Origin: Alcanivorax sp.
Lineage (GTDB): Bacteria > Pseudomonadota > Gammaproteobacteria > Pseudomonadales > Alcanivoracaceae
Reading direction: 5' to 3'
DNA: 64,000 nucleotides
Assembly (NCBI GenBank): GCA_022565695.1
Contig: JAIUME010000011.1
Span: forward strand, 26,906-90,905
Shown here: piece by piece, positions 1-7,725 of the stretch
Layout: the number at the start of each line of letters is the position of its first letter
Numbering within the stretch: the stretch's first letter is position 1
The notes under the pieces: model-generated
Database searches by the model: none
What the model was told of the DNA's origin: nothing
The model's input: the letters and a program-made list of their open reading frames with translations, nothing else
Program-made: the position numbers and the translations under genes

Positions 1-1
1 C

Positions 2-979
2 AAACACCGCGAAGGCCTGGTCATGCACAGCGCCGGCTGGCCGCTGACCGAATCCGGCTCGCTGGGCGGTGGCTTCCTGTACCACCTCAACGACAATCAG
101 GTGGCTCTGGGTCTGATTACCGACCTGTGCTATTCCAACCCGCACGTCAGCCCGTTTGACGAAATGCAGCGCTGGAAGACCAACCCCGAAGTGAAGAAGT
201 ACCTGGAAGGCGGCAAGCGCGTCTCCTACGGTGCCCGCGCCATCGCCAAGGGCGGTCTGCAGTCGCTGCCGAAAATGAGCTTCCCCGGCGGTCTGCTGGT
301 GGGCTGTGATGCCGGCACCCTGAACTTCGCCAAGATCAAGGGCAGCCACACTGCCATGAAGTCCGGCATGATCGCCGCCGAACTGCTTGCTGAAGCGCTC
401 AAGGCAGGTCGCGGCAACGATGATCTGGATGGCTACAAGGCGGCGTTCGAGAGCAGCTGGATTTACGAAGAACTGCACACACAGCGCAACTTCGGTGCCT
501 ACCAGCACAAGTTCGGCAACTTCATCGGTTCGGGTCTGGCGGTGCTGGATCTCAACTTCCTGGGCGGCAAGATGCCGTTCACCCTGCGCGACGAGACGCC
601 GGACCACGCGACGCTCAAGCCTGCCGCCGAGTGCAAGGAAATCACCTATCCGAAGCCCGATGGCAAACTGACCTTCAACAAACTGGATTCGGTGTTTCTC
701 TCCAACACCAACCATGAAGAAGATCAGCCCTGCCATTTGCAGCTGAAAGATCCGGAAGTGCCGATCAAGGTCAACCTGCCGAAGTGGGATGAGCCTGCGC
801 AGCGCTACTGCCCTGCCGGTGTTTACGAAGTTGTGGACAACGACGACGGCTCCAAGCGCTTCCAGATCAACGCGCAGAACTGTGTCCACTGCAAGACCTG
901 TGACATCAAGGACCCGACCCAGAATATCAACTGGGTGGCCCCTGAGGGCACGGGTGGGCCTAACTACCCCAACATGTGA
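2..979 (+). CDS. Electron transfer flavoprotein-ubiquinone oxidoreductase, C-terminal part (5' end outside window)
   Basis: Inner-membrane-associated enzyme that passes electrons from reduced ETF (fatty-acid and amino-acid oxidation) to ubiquinone using FAD and a 4Fe-4S cluster. The open frame runs in from the window edge; the first visible residues (KHREGLVMHSAGWPL) fit the middle of the family, so the upstream ATG at 23 is internal. Visible hallmarks are the FAD-site stretch GLLVGCDAGTLNFAKIKGSHTAMKSG (shown here only as landmarks GCDAG and KIKG), and a C-terminal ferredoxin-like segment with Cys ligands in CPAGVYE and NCVHCKTCDIKDP followed by the family-typical end GGPNYPNM. A strong hairpin terminator follows 20 bp later. 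The ETF subunit genes are not in the window. Identification is firm; only the N-terminal portion is missing. Confidence 0.95.
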   Translation, partial: KHREGLVMHSAGWPLTESGSLGGGFLYHLNDNQVALGLITDLCYSNPHVSPFDEMQRWKTNPEVKKYLEGGKRVSYGARAIAKGGLQSLPKMSFPGGLLVGCDAGTLNFAKIKGSHTAMKSGMIAAELLAEALKAGRGNDDLDGYKAAFESSWIYEELHTQRNFGAYQHKFGNFIGSGLAVLDLNFLGGKMPFTLRDETPDHATLKPAAECKEITYPKPDGKLTFNKLDSVFLSNTNHEEDQPCHLQLKDPEVPIKVNLPKWDEPAQRYCPAGVYEVVDNDDGSKRFQINAQNCVHCKTCDIKDPTQNINWVAPEGTGGPNYPNM

Positions 980-997
980 TCCTGAAATCAGGTAGCA

Positions 998-1032
998 CAA
1001 AAAAACCCCGCACATTTTCTGCGGGGTTTTTT
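998..1032. terminator. Bidirectional rho-independent terminator
   Basis: Perfect 7-bp GC stem CCCCGCA/TGCGGGG (1006-1012 and 1020-1026) with a 7-nt loop, flanked by A-rich sequence on the left and TTTTTT on the right. It lies between the convergent ETF-QO and M50 protease genes, so it can serve both strands. Confidence 0.9.
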
Positions 1033-1043
1033 ATGGGCTGTGA

Positions 1044-2255
1044 TCAGGACAACACGCTCAACGCATTACCTGCTGCGCTGTCCGCAGCCATGATCTGCTC
1101 CAGCAAATCCCTGTAAGGCTGCACGCCCCCCTGATCAGCGTCCTCTGCCATACAGCGCCGGGCATGATCGGCAAGCCGTCGGGCTTCCGCCATGTCACCA
1201 CGGACATGCGCCCGTGAAAAATCAGCCAGCGCCAGCATCGAGGCATCAGTCAGGCCCGCCTGACCTTTCTCATGCCAGGCATCTGCAGCGGCAAGATTCC
1301 TGTCGATCAGTCTGAAGTGTATGGCCAGTGCACAGGCAACCGGTGAGGCAACCAGTGATGGCAACGCCTCGAAATAGTCTTCGGTTTCCGCAAGATGCCG
1401 CTGCATCCGTTGCCGATCTCCCGCATCCAGCGCCTCAAGATAGAGCGTATAGGCCCGCGCCGCGCGCGCTGCCTGGCTTTCTTCGTCGCCTGCTTCCGAT
1501 TGATCCCGGCTCTGCATCTGCGCCTCGCGGATCTGCGCGACAAGCGCCCTGTCCCAGTCACGGGGGCGCACTCCGGCGACACTGTGCCCGGCAATGGCCA
1601 GCATCGCCCGGGACACCGCATAGGCTGCGTCACCACGCAGAATATCCAGCAGATTGCGCCCGTCAGTACTGAAACCACTGGCACGAAAAGGCAGCAGGTT
1701 CAGGGCACCGAGAAACAGCGACACCAGTGCAAGAAGCAACAGTGGCCCCTGCCAGAGTGGCGCCGCACCGGCGCGCATGATGACAACCAGGACCGCCGAG
1801 AGCAGGAGATTGGCCACCGGGCCACCCAGCACAAAACAGGCCCATCCGGCGCGGGAGGTCGGCTTCACCCCGGGCACCATCAGCACCAACCCGCCGATAC
1901 TGGTGTTGTTCGTGAACCACTGTACTTTGATACGGGGACGGACACGGGAACGGGAATGTTCAGGGGAATGCCCGCCATGCAATCGCGTCAGGCGAAGCGG
2001 TCCCGCTGTCACCGTCATCCATTGGAGCCCGGCCAGCCGCCCCGCCAGAAAATGGCCGCCTTCATGCACCATGATGGACACAAAGAACCAGAGTGGCAGG
2101 AACAACAGGTGCCACAGCCGCAGCCCCAGATCATCCCTCAGCCAGGGCGCAATCGCATCAATGTAGGCGCCGATGACAAAACCGATCACGACAAAGACCA
2201 GCGTCAGCAGATACTGGCCTCCCCGCCCCTTCGCCTGTTGTGCTTCTTCAGCCAT
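1044..2255 (-). CDS. M50-type membrane zinc metalloprotease-like protein
   Basis: 403 aa. An N-terminal membrane segment (about residues 15-35) is followed by a second hydrophobic stretch ending in the zinc motif HEGGH (HExxH, about residue 64). A later NLLPF...STDG segment (about residues 190-204) matches the N-x-x-P-x-x-x-x-D-G third-ligand motif of site-2/M50 proteases. Several more hydrophobic stretches lie between them. The last 170 residues are hydrophilic, Ala-rich and helical-looking, possibly TPR-like. The ATG lacks a clear ribosome binding site. No adjacent sigma or anti-sigma gene hints at a substrate, so intramembrane proteolysis is inferred from motifs alone. It stands alone, convergent with the upstream gene. 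Confidence 0.72.
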   Translation of the reverse strand: MAEEAQQAKGRGGQYLLTLVFVVIGFVIGAYIDAIAPWLRDDLGLRLWHLLFLPLWFFVSIMVHEGGHFLAGRLAGLQWMTVTAGPLRLTRLHGGHSPEHSRSRVRPRIKVQWFTNNTSIGGLVLMVPGVKPTSRAGWACFVLGGPVANLLLSAVLVVIMRAGAAPLWQGPLLLLALVSLFLGALNLLPFRASGFSTDGRNLLDILRGDAAYAVSRAMLAIAGHSVAGVRPRDWDRALVAQIREAQMQSRDQSEAGDEESQAARAARAYTLYLEALDAGDRQRMQRHLAETEDYFEALPSLVASPVACALAIHFRLIDRNLAAADAWHEKGQAGLTDASMLALADFSRAHVRGDMAEARRLADHARRCMAEDADQGGVQPYRDLLEQIMAADSAAGNALSVLS

Positions 2256-2362
2256 AACACGTCGTCCGCATCAGTCATGCAGCCACTTTAGCGCCCCTGA
2301 AGAAGTATCCATAGCACCGCTCGTGCATGCCGGTCACCGTTCACAATTCACTGTAACCGGCC

Positions 2363-2989
2363 TCATTCCAGTCTGGAAAGCGCCTTGGCCACTTGCCCGG
2401 GCCAGTCCGGCGGCGCCAGCTGGTAGCTGCGCGGCCCGGCAAACGCACTCGAGAATACCGCGTCCGGTGCCAACGTCTGCAACAGCTTCAGGCTTTCAAT
2501 CAGTTCGGCTTTGTTGCTGCCGGGCAGGAGCCCCGCCTTCCAGACATCCCCGCGACTGAGGTAGAGGGTATCGCCGGTAAAGAGATAACGTTTCCCTTCC
2601 GCCCCTGTGACCAGGAAGCTGGTGCTGCCCGGACTGTGCCCCGGCGTGGGTATGACCTCGATATCCCCCAACAGGGTTTCCCGTTCAGAAAACAGGATAT
2701 CCGGGGCGCGAAATCGGGCAAATTCCTCACGCTCCCGGACATGACCACCCAACTCGGTGCCAAAACGTTCATGCAGGATGCCGAGCGACTCACCCAACTC
2801 ATCCTGATGACTCAGGAACTGATAGCGGACACCACCAAGGCGTGCCATATGCTCGATCTCATCAGCGTGGCTGGTGTTGTAAAACAGCACGTTGCCCTGG
2901 GGCCGGGTGAGCATGCAGGCCTGGGTTGTCAGGCCTGGCGCGGGTCGTTCGACTCTGGTCTGCCAGAGATCCGGTAGTATCTGTTTCAT
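2363..2989 (-). CDS. MBL-fold metallo-hydrolase
   Basis: 208 aa with the start chosen here. The longer open frame begins with a TTG at 3067, but the ATG at 2989 (MKQILPDLW) has GGAG six bases upstream and begins where MBL proteins normally do. Family features are the N-terminal strands, a metal-site region in the atypical form LSHQDELGE (instead of HxHxDH), then TPGHSPGS and FTGDTLY, which supply the later His and Asp ligands. The substrate is unknown; hydroxyacylglutathione hydrolase-like or lactonase roles are possible. The gene follows rlmA on the same strand after about 75 bp that contain a tandem 16-bp repeat, so it probably has its own control. Confidence 0.75.
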   Translation of the reverse strand: MKQILPDLWQTRVERPAPGLTTQACMLTRPQGNVLFYNTSHADEIEHMARLGGVRYQFLSHQDELGESLGILHERFGTELGGHVREREEFARFRAPDILFSERETLLGDIEVIPTPGHSPGSTSFLVTGAEGKRYLFTGDTLYLSRGDVWKAGLLPGSNKAELIESLKLLQTLAPDAVFSSAFAGPRSYQLAPPDWPGQVAKALSRLE

Positions 2990-3000
2990 GCTCTGCTCCA

Positions 3001-3032
3001 TTTTTCGAAAGGCGGATTTTTCGAAAGGTGGA
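3001..3032. repeat. Two tandem 16-bp repeats upstream of the MBL gene
   Basis: TTTTTCGAAAGGCGGA (3001-3016) is followed at once by TTTTTCGAAAGGTGGA (3017-3032), 15 of 16 identical. Each contains the palindrome TTCGAA. They end 12 bp before the chosen start of the MBL gene, in its promoter or leader region. An operator role is possible but unproven. Confidence 0.7.
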
Positions 3033-3063
3033 GTCCAGCCTAATACCTCAAGCTTGGTTAAGG

Positions 3064-3921
3064 TCAAGGCGTGCAGCGATAGACCGTCAGGCGCACGTCC
3101 ACGGTGACCCGGATTGCGGTCAGCGCCGCAGCTCTGGCGCGACCCTCCGGACTGGCACGATAAAGGTGCGGCGTCATCGCCAGCAGGTCGGCAATCAACT
3201 CTGGCTGCCGCAAAGTCAGGGGATAACGAAGACTCTGCTGGTGCTGCAAAACAAAACCTGGCGGCGCTGTTGTTTCAACGACCCGCTCGGGCCGGAGGCT
3301 TGGGTAGATGACTTCCCGCAACTCACGCAGGTGGTCCTGCCCCGCGTCCACTTGCAGCAGCGTGCCACCCGGGCGCAGAACGCGGGCAAACTCGCCGTAA
3401 ACCGGGAAACCGAAAAGACACAGCACTTGATCCAACGAATCGGACAACACAGGCAGACCCGCGTTACTGCCTACCACCCAGCGGGCTTGCTCACCCTGCG
3501 CCGTCAGCACCTGCCGCGCTGCCGCCTGCACGGCCCATTTGGAGATATCCAGGCCCAGCAGGCTCAGATTGCGGGCCTCCGCAGCAGCAGCCAGACTGCG
3601 CAAGTAGTGCCCCTCGCCACAGCCGGCGTCCAGACAACTGGCGTGCTCGCCAGGCGCCAGTTGGCCCAGCACCGCTGCATTAACGGCGTCGGCAATGGGA
3701 TCGTAGAAACCGGCTCCGAGAAAGCGGGCACGGGCAGCCACCATCTCCTTGCTGTCTCCCGGGTCCCGTGAGCGCTTGTTCTGCACCGGCAGCAGATTTA
3801 CATAGCCCTGGCGGGCGATATCAAAGCTGTGCCCTGCAGCACAGCGCCAGGCGCCGTCCTGACAGTAGAGCGCATCGCCATCCAGCGGACAGGCCAGTGC
3901 ATCAAACGGGGTGATTGCCAT
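3064..3921 (-). CDS. rlmA: 23S rRNA (guanine-N1)-methyltransferase RlmA
   Basis: 285 aa. SAM-dependent methyltransferase that modifies G745-type positions of 23S rRNA. The N-terminal zinc ribbon is seen as CPLDG...WRCAAGHSF; the second Cys of the E. coli finger is Asp here, a variant I believe occurs in other members. The family signature GYVNLLPVQNKRSRDPGDS follows, then the SAM-binding motif CLDAGCGEGHYL (about residues 92-103). The frame extends to a TTG at 3939, but the ATG at 3921 (MAITPFDALACPLDG) matches family starts. A large hairpin lies about 50 bp upstream. Function assignment is firm; the start is probable. Confidence 0.9.
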   Translation of the reverse strand: MAITPFDALACPLDGDALYCQDGAWRCAAGHSFDIARQGYVNLLPVQNKRSRDPGDSKEMVAARARFLGAGFYDPIADAVNAAVLGQLAPGEHASCLDAGCGEGHYLRSLAAAAEARNLSLLGLDISKWAVQAAARQVLTAQGEQARWVVGSNAGLPVLSDSLDQVLCLFGFPVYGEFARVLRPGGTLLQVDAGQDHLRELREVIYPSLRPERVVETTAPPGFVLQHQQSLRYPLTLRQPELIADLLAMTPHLYRASPEGRARAAALTAIRVTVDVRLTVYRCTP

Positions 3922-3972
3922 GTGTAGTATCCGCAGCAAGCGCCGTCACAGCGCTCAATGACTCATTCGACA

Positions 3973-3998
3973 GCCCACAGACCTGAGGGTCTGTGGGC
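3973..3998. terminator. Hairpin between the DUF1428 gene and rlmA
   Basis: Perfect 11-bp stem GCCCACAGACC/GGTCTGTGGGC with a 4-nt loop (TGAG), which CGACAG/CTGTCG outside it can extend after a bulge. It lies downstream of the DUF1428 gene and upstream of rlmA, both on the minus strand. No T-tract follows on either strand, so it may be a weak terminator or a leader structure. Confidence 0.5.
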
Positions 3999-4064
3999 GT
4001 CCTGTCGTGCTGCGGAGAGTGTAACCGCCGGGCAGACGCGCGCAACCGCATCTGCCCGCCCACC

Positions 4065-4418
4065 TCATAACATGATCATCGGCACGAAGCCGCCGAAGAT
4101 CAGCCGTTTGGCGTCGAACGGCATGGGGTTCACATCCGGCTGCAGGCGCGGGTCTTCCATGACCTTCTTCATACCCGCGTCACGCACCGCTTTCGAGGGC
4201 CACATCACCCAGGAAAAGATCACCGTCTCATCGGGCTGACACTTGACCGCCATGGGAAACGACGTCACCTCACCGGGTGGCACGTCATCCCCCCAACACT
4301 CCACATACTGCGTGGCTCCGTGTTCCATGAACACCTTGCCAGCCTCATCAATATGCGCCTGAAATAGCCCCTTGTTCGCTGTGGGAACAGCGGCCACAAA
4401 CCCGTCAACGTATGACAT
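4065..4418 (-). CDS. DUF1428 family protein (YbaA-like)
   Basis: 117 aa. The sequence MSYVDGFVAAVPTANK near the start, WGDDVPPGE in the middle and MPFDAKRLIFGGFVP at the end are the recognisable signature of the DUF1428/YbaA family, small alpha-beta barrel-like proteins of unknown biochemical role. The ATG at 4418 has AGGAG seven bases upstream and is preferred to the ATG at 4448. The upstream 100 bp hold repeated TGTTGTGTCACA elements that look like operator sites. It stands alone, separated from the lipoprotein pair upstream by about 300 bp. Confidence 0.85.
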   Translation of the reverse strand: MSYVDGFVAAVPTANKGLFQAHIDEAGKVFMEHGATQYVECWGDDVPPGEVTSFPMAVKCQPDETVIFSWVMWPSKAVRDAGMKKVMEDPRLQPDVNPMPFDAKRLIFGGFVPMIML

Positions 4419-4476
4419 GCCTGATCTCCTGTATTGATCGTTCAACATGATGGCGGCAAAAACGCCGCATCGTCAC

Positions 4477-4526
4477 TGTGTTGTGTCACAGACTGGTGTT
4501 GTGTCACACGATGTGTGTCGTTTCAC
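4477..4526. promoter_or_regulatory. Repeated TGTTGTGTCACA elements upstream of the DUF1428 gene
   Basis: TGTTGTGTCACA occurs at 4479-4490 and again at 4497-4508, followed by a third diverged copy ending TTTCACAGG near 4525. The second copy overlaps the inverted repeat CACAC-GAT-GTGTG. They lie 60-110 bp upstream of the DUF1428 start, where repressor or activator sites would be expected. The binding protein is unknown. Confidence 0.45.
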
Positions 4527-4632
4527 AGGATGGCAATTCGACATGCCTGACAAGAAAGTCGGCAGAATATCCTTTCTGATTGATCAACCGGAAGAAAGCC
4601 GTGAGGTATCAAAACATTGAGGGGTTACAACG

Positions 4633-4660
4633 CCAGCCGGGGCGTATAAGCCCCGGCTGG
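4633..4660. terminator. Hairpin downstream of the OmpA-type lipoprotein operon
   Basis: Perfect 11-bp stem CCAGCCGGGGC/GCCCCGGCTGG with a 6-nt loop, 63 bp past the stop of the OmpA-type gene. There is no T-tract on the minus strand, so it is a probable transcript 3' end rather than a textbook intrinsic terminator. Confidence 0.5.
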
Positions 4661-4722
4661 ATGGTCTTTGCATCAAACAGGCTGCTGGAACTCAGCCCTC
4701 AAGCACGGTCATTGAAGCACTA

Positions 4723-5538
4723 TCATCGTGTCGTGTTCTCGATAACAACCTCAACACGGCGATTCTGCTGACGCCCACTGACGGTGTTGTTGCTGGCAAT
4801 GGGGCTCTGCAGACCCATCGCTGAAACAGACAACCGATGTGAAGCGATACCGCTCTGGGCCAGATACTGCTGGACTGCCTGCGCCCGCTGGCGAGAAAGC
4901 TCCAGATTGAAGGCAGCGCTGCCAACATTGTCAGTATGCCCTTCGATCAGAAGACGCTGGTCAGGGTACTGCTTCATGAAGCTCGACAGCTTGTCCAGGT
5001 TGCTGCTGGCGCTACTGCGCAGCTGCGCACTGCCTGTGTCGAACAGCACATCCCCCAATGTCACCACCTGGCCACGCTCTGTCTCTTTTGCCTGCATCTC
5101 GTCCAGTCGCCGCTGCATGTCCGCTTCTGAACCGCGTGCTTTGGCGGCATCAGCATGTGCCCTGTCAGCTTCACGGGTACGCGCCTGCAGACGTGCATCG
5201 CCGCGCTCACGATCGAGTTGCGCACGTTGATCTTCTGCCAGCTTGGTGGAGGCCGTTGCTCGGGCTATTTCAACCTTCTGTTCTGCCAGATAGACGCGGT
5301 GTTCACCCAATGCCGCCTCATCGCGGGACAATGGCCTTTCGGCAAGCTTGACGGCTTCTTCCGCCTCACGAATCTCTACACGTGCTCGATTGGAGAGTTC
5401 CGGGTCGCTTTGTAACGCCGTCAGATTGTTACGCACCTCCATTGAGCCTTCCGGACTCACGGGACCCGTTGCGCAGGCTGAAAGCATGAATACAGAACCG
5501 ATCAACAGCGCACAGTACTTTGAATAAAAGGTGTTCAT
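4723..5538 (-). CDS. OmpA-family lipoprotein with DUF4398 region
   Basis: 271 aa. A lipoprotein signal peptide ends in the lipobox LSAC (Cys at about residue 22). Residues about 30-150 are Ala/Glu/Arg-rich, helical and DUF4398-like. The C-terminal 115 residues form an OmpA-type peptidoglycan-binding domain with the landmarks LFDTGSAQL, IEGHTDNVGS, LSRQRAQAV and GRQQNRRVEV. It probably tethers the outer membrane to peptidoglycan. Its ATG overlaps the stop of the preceding DUF4398 gene in an ATGA, so the two are translationally coupled. Assignment by motifs is solid; a specific cellular role is not known. Confidence 0.88.
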   Translation of the reverse strand: MNTFYSKYCALLIGSVFMLSACATGPVSPEGSMEVRNNLTALQSDPELSNRARVEIREAEEAVKLAERPLSRDEAALGEHRVYLAEQKVEIARATASTKLAEDQRAQLDRERGDARLQARTREADRAHADAAKARGSEADMQRRLDEMQAKETERGQVVTLGDVLFDTGSAQLRSSASSNLDKLSSFMKQYPDQRLLIEGHTDNVGSAAFNLELSRQRAQAVQQYLAQSGIASHRLSVSAMGLQSPIASNNTVSGRQQNRRVEVVIENTTR

Positions 5539-5939
5539 CGTTGCTCTCCCATACGCTTCATTTCTTCATTGAGGGCGTCAGCATCGCGCCCCATCTGTCT
5601 GTTGATCTCAGCCGCCTTGACCGCTGCGGTCCTGGCGATGGCCAGCTCGGCAGCAATCCGAGACTGTTCGGCGAAGCGCTCGGCCTCCACCATTTTCTCG
5701 TCGGCGACAGCACGTTCAGCTTGCGCCAGTTTCCGGCTTGCCTCGTCAAGCTCAGCGCCAGCATGTTGCCTGGCATCAGCTTGCTCCGCACTCGCTATGG
5801 CATCCCGAGCAGCCGTCAACGAGGATGTTGGCGCCACAGGTGCCGAAGCACAGGCGACCACCATCAGCGTGACCACTGCCACACCTGTCGCGGCGAACAA
5901 GCGTCTCAGGAAGACAGGGGGTTGTGACTTATGCATCAT
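5535..5939 (-). CDS. DUF4398 domain lipoprotein
   Basis: About 134 aa. A signal peptide with the lipobox VVAC is followed by a helical Ala/Glu-rich DUF4398 region (from SLTAARDAIASAEQADA onward) and a short basic end. Three ATG codons in a row (5942, 5939, 5936) follow a GGAGA; spacing favours the second or third, and 5939 is used here. Its stop overlaps the ATG of the OmpA-type lipoprotein by four bases. DUF4398 proteins often sit next to OmpA-like proteins, so the two products probably act together in the periplasm. Confidence 0.82.
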   Translation of the reverse strand: MMHKSQPPVFLRRLFAATGVAVVTLMVVACASAPVAPTSSLTAARDAIASAEQADARQHAGAELDEASRKLAQAERAVADEKMVEAERFAEQSRIAAELAIARTAAVKAAEINRQMGRDADALNEEMKRMGEQR

Positions 5940-6363
5940 CATTCTCCGTATGAAGTACATCGATGTAAGAAAAGATGTCGAAGATTTACAGTAGAGCAGT
6001 GACAGATGCGCGCTCGGTGCGCTAACGCGCTTAGTGCGGCCAATAGCGGGCAATAGAGGGAGACAAAACGGAACTTTTACGATTCAGGGGGCTTTTTATA
6101 CCCGCCGCCCCGGACCAGTGAGATGCAGCGCACATCCCGCCAGCCGGTCACAAGACCTTTGCTGAGCCCGTAAAAGCGCTAGATAGCCTGCCCGGGCCGA
6201 GTGGCTGCGGTGATTCATCCATGTTATGAAGGGCCATGCACTTCGCCCCGCCTGAACGGGTGGAATGACATCACAGTGAACGCCTGAGACCAACCTGTCT
6301 GTACGCTGGCTAACACACCCATACACGCAGAGCACTCAAGCAGATCCACCCAGGGAAGCTACA
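5940..6363. promoter_or_regulatory. Divergent intergenic region between the lipoprotein pair and the Crp-like gene
   Basis: No credible gene. A perfect 12-bp palindrome TACATCGATGTA (5956-5967) lies just upstream of the DUF4398 start. A weak plus-strand promoter candidate TTTTAC-16-TATACC (6075-6102) lies 260 bp before the Crp-like gene. A 79-codon minus-strand frame here has no recognisable features or ribosome binding site. Confidence 0.35.
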
Positions 6364-7092
6364 ATGATCAAGGCGCCGGATTATCTGAATAACAAGTTGC
6401 TCAGCGCCCTCTCTGAAGATGCCCGAAAACGTCTTCAATGCCATCTCAGACTGATCAAGCTACCCGCGGAAACAGCACTTTATGAGGCCGGCGATGCCAT
6501 GGAGGACGTCTTCTTCCCCAGCGATGCGATCGTATCCCTGCTGTATGTGATCGAGGACGGCCACTCCTCCGAGATTGCCATGATAGGCAACGAGGGCATG
6601 GTCGGCATTGCGCTGTTCATGGGCGGGCTGAGCACACCCAGTCGTGCCATCGTACAGTGTGCAGGCCATGCCTATTGCCTCAGCAAAAAGCATCTGATGG
6701 CCGAATTTGATCTGCACGGTGAGTTCCATCATCTGCTGTTGCGCTACACCCAGACGCTCATTACCCAGATGGCACAAACTGCCGTATGCAGCCGCCACCA
6801 CAGCATTGATCAGCAACTCTGCCGCTGGCTGTTAATGTCCATGGATCGCCGCCAGGGCGACAAGCTCGATATCACTCAGGAGCTGATTGCCAGCATGCTG
6901 GGGGTGCGCCGGGAAAGCGTGACGAGGGCGGCTAGCAAACTTCAGGAAGCGGGCGTGATCCAGTACCAGCGCGGACACATTCGTGTACTGAATCGCCCCG
7001 AGTTGGAACGGCTTGGCTGCGACTGCTACGCAGTAATCAGGAAGGAGTACGACAGGCTACTTGAGAGGGTAAGAGAAGGAGTTGAATCATGA
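6364..7092 (+). CDS. Crp/Fnr-family transcriptional regulator
   Basis: 242 aa. The N-terminal cyclic-nucleotide-binding-like beta-roll (about residues 20-130) shows the pattern LYEAGDAMEDVFFPSDAIVS and SEIAMIGNEGMVG. The C-terminal winged helix (about 165-230) includes ITQELIASMLGVRRESVTRA as the recognition region. The N-terminal Cys cluster of FNR proper is absent, so this is one of the many Crp/Fnr relatives whose ligand cannot be read from sequence. The ATG follows AGGGAAG. It overlaps the following VOC gene by ATGA, forming a two-gene operon. Confidence 0.88.
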   Translation: MIKAPDYLNNKLLSALSEDARKRLQCHLRLIKLPAETALYEAGDAMEDVFFPSDAIVSLLYVIEDGHSSEIAMIGNEGMVGIALFMGGLSTPSRAIVQCAGHAYCLSKKHLMAEFDLHGEFHHLLLRYTQTLITQMAQTAVCSRHHSIDQQLCRWLLMSMDRRQGDKLDITQELIASMLGVRRESVTRAASKLQEAGVIQYQRGHIRVLNRPELERLGCDCYAVIRKEYDRLLERVREGVES

Positions 7093-7478
7093 TTGCCTAC
7101 ACCATGGTGGGGACACGGAACCTGGCCAGAGCGCTGGCGTTCTACGCCCCGCTCTTTGCCGAGATGAATCTGGATATCTGCTGGGAAGACGATGCATCAG
7201 TGTGCTACGGCAAAAAAGATGATCTGAACTTCCCGAGATTCTTTGTCGGATACCCCTTTGATGGCAACGATGCTTCCATCGGGAATGGCACCATGACGGC
7301 CTTCCAGTTTCCCGATCCCGAGCAAGTCAATAAACTCCACGGGATTGCCATGCGTCATGGCGGCAGCGACGAGGGTGCACCAGGCTATCGACCGCAGTAT
7401 GGTGAGGGCTTCTACGCTGCCTATGTGCGTGACCCGGATGGCAACAAGCTCGCCTTTGTTGTCTATCCGGCAGACTGA
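7089..7478 (+). CDS. VOC-family (glyoxalase/bleomycin-resistance-like) protein
   Basis: 129 aa. The beta-alpha-beta-beta-beta fold is indicated by IAYTMVGTRNLARALAFYAPLF at the start and AAYVRDPDGNKLAFVVYPAD at the end, with the typical D-P-D-G-N motif and metal-site-type residues. It could be a lyase, dioxygenase-like or binding protein; the substrate is not evident. AAGGAG precedes the start, which overlaps the Crp-like gene stop by four bases, so the regulator and this protein are co-expressed. Confidence 0.85.
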   Translation: MIAYTMVGTRNLARALAFYAPLFAEMNLDICWEDDASVCYGKKDDLNFPRFFVGYPFDGNDASIGNGTMTAFQFPDPEQVNKLHGIAMRHGGSDEGAPGYRPQYGEGFYAAYVRDPDGNKLAFVVYPAD

Positions 7479-7610
7479 TGGGGGTGGTCAAAACGGAGCG
7501 CCGGACTGGCGCCAACTATCAACACGAACACCTCCGTGACTGAATCGCCAAGAGCTGGAACGGCGCCCCCTTCTCACCAGCACACACCCTCCCGCATGGT
7601 GCACATCCGT

Positions 7611-7630
7611 ACCATTACTACCACAATGGT
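7611..7630. promoter_or_regulatory. Inverted repeat ACCATT-N8-AATGGT upstream of the first response regulator
   Basis: Six-base arms at 7611-7616 and 7625-7630, about 100 bp before the chosen response-regulator start. A regulator site is possible. No counterpart was seen upstream of the second response regulator. Confidence 0.3.
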
Positions 7631-7680
7631 TTAACGGAAGCGGCCTGACCAACGGAGCTGCGCCGCCAATGCCGCAGCGC

Positions 7681-7686
7681 TATACT
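7681..7686 (+). promoter_or_regulatory. Conserved TATACT box (candidate -10) of response regulator 1
   Basis: GCTATACTGC, followed downstream by ACAGCC and GGCAGG, is shared with the region upstream of the second response regulator (TATACT at 19869). It lies 45 bp before the GTG start, against 40 bp there. No good -35 hexamer is visible 17 bp upstream, which would suit an activator-dependent promoter. Support comes only from conservation between the two copies. Confidence 0.45.
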
Positions 7687-7725
7687 GCGAACCACTTCAC
7701 AACAGCCAAGGCAGGCATTATTCCA

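Noticed and set aside
6096..6335. 79-codon frame in the gap before the Crp-like gene
   Set aside because: No ribosome binding site, mixed low-quality composition and no recognised feature.
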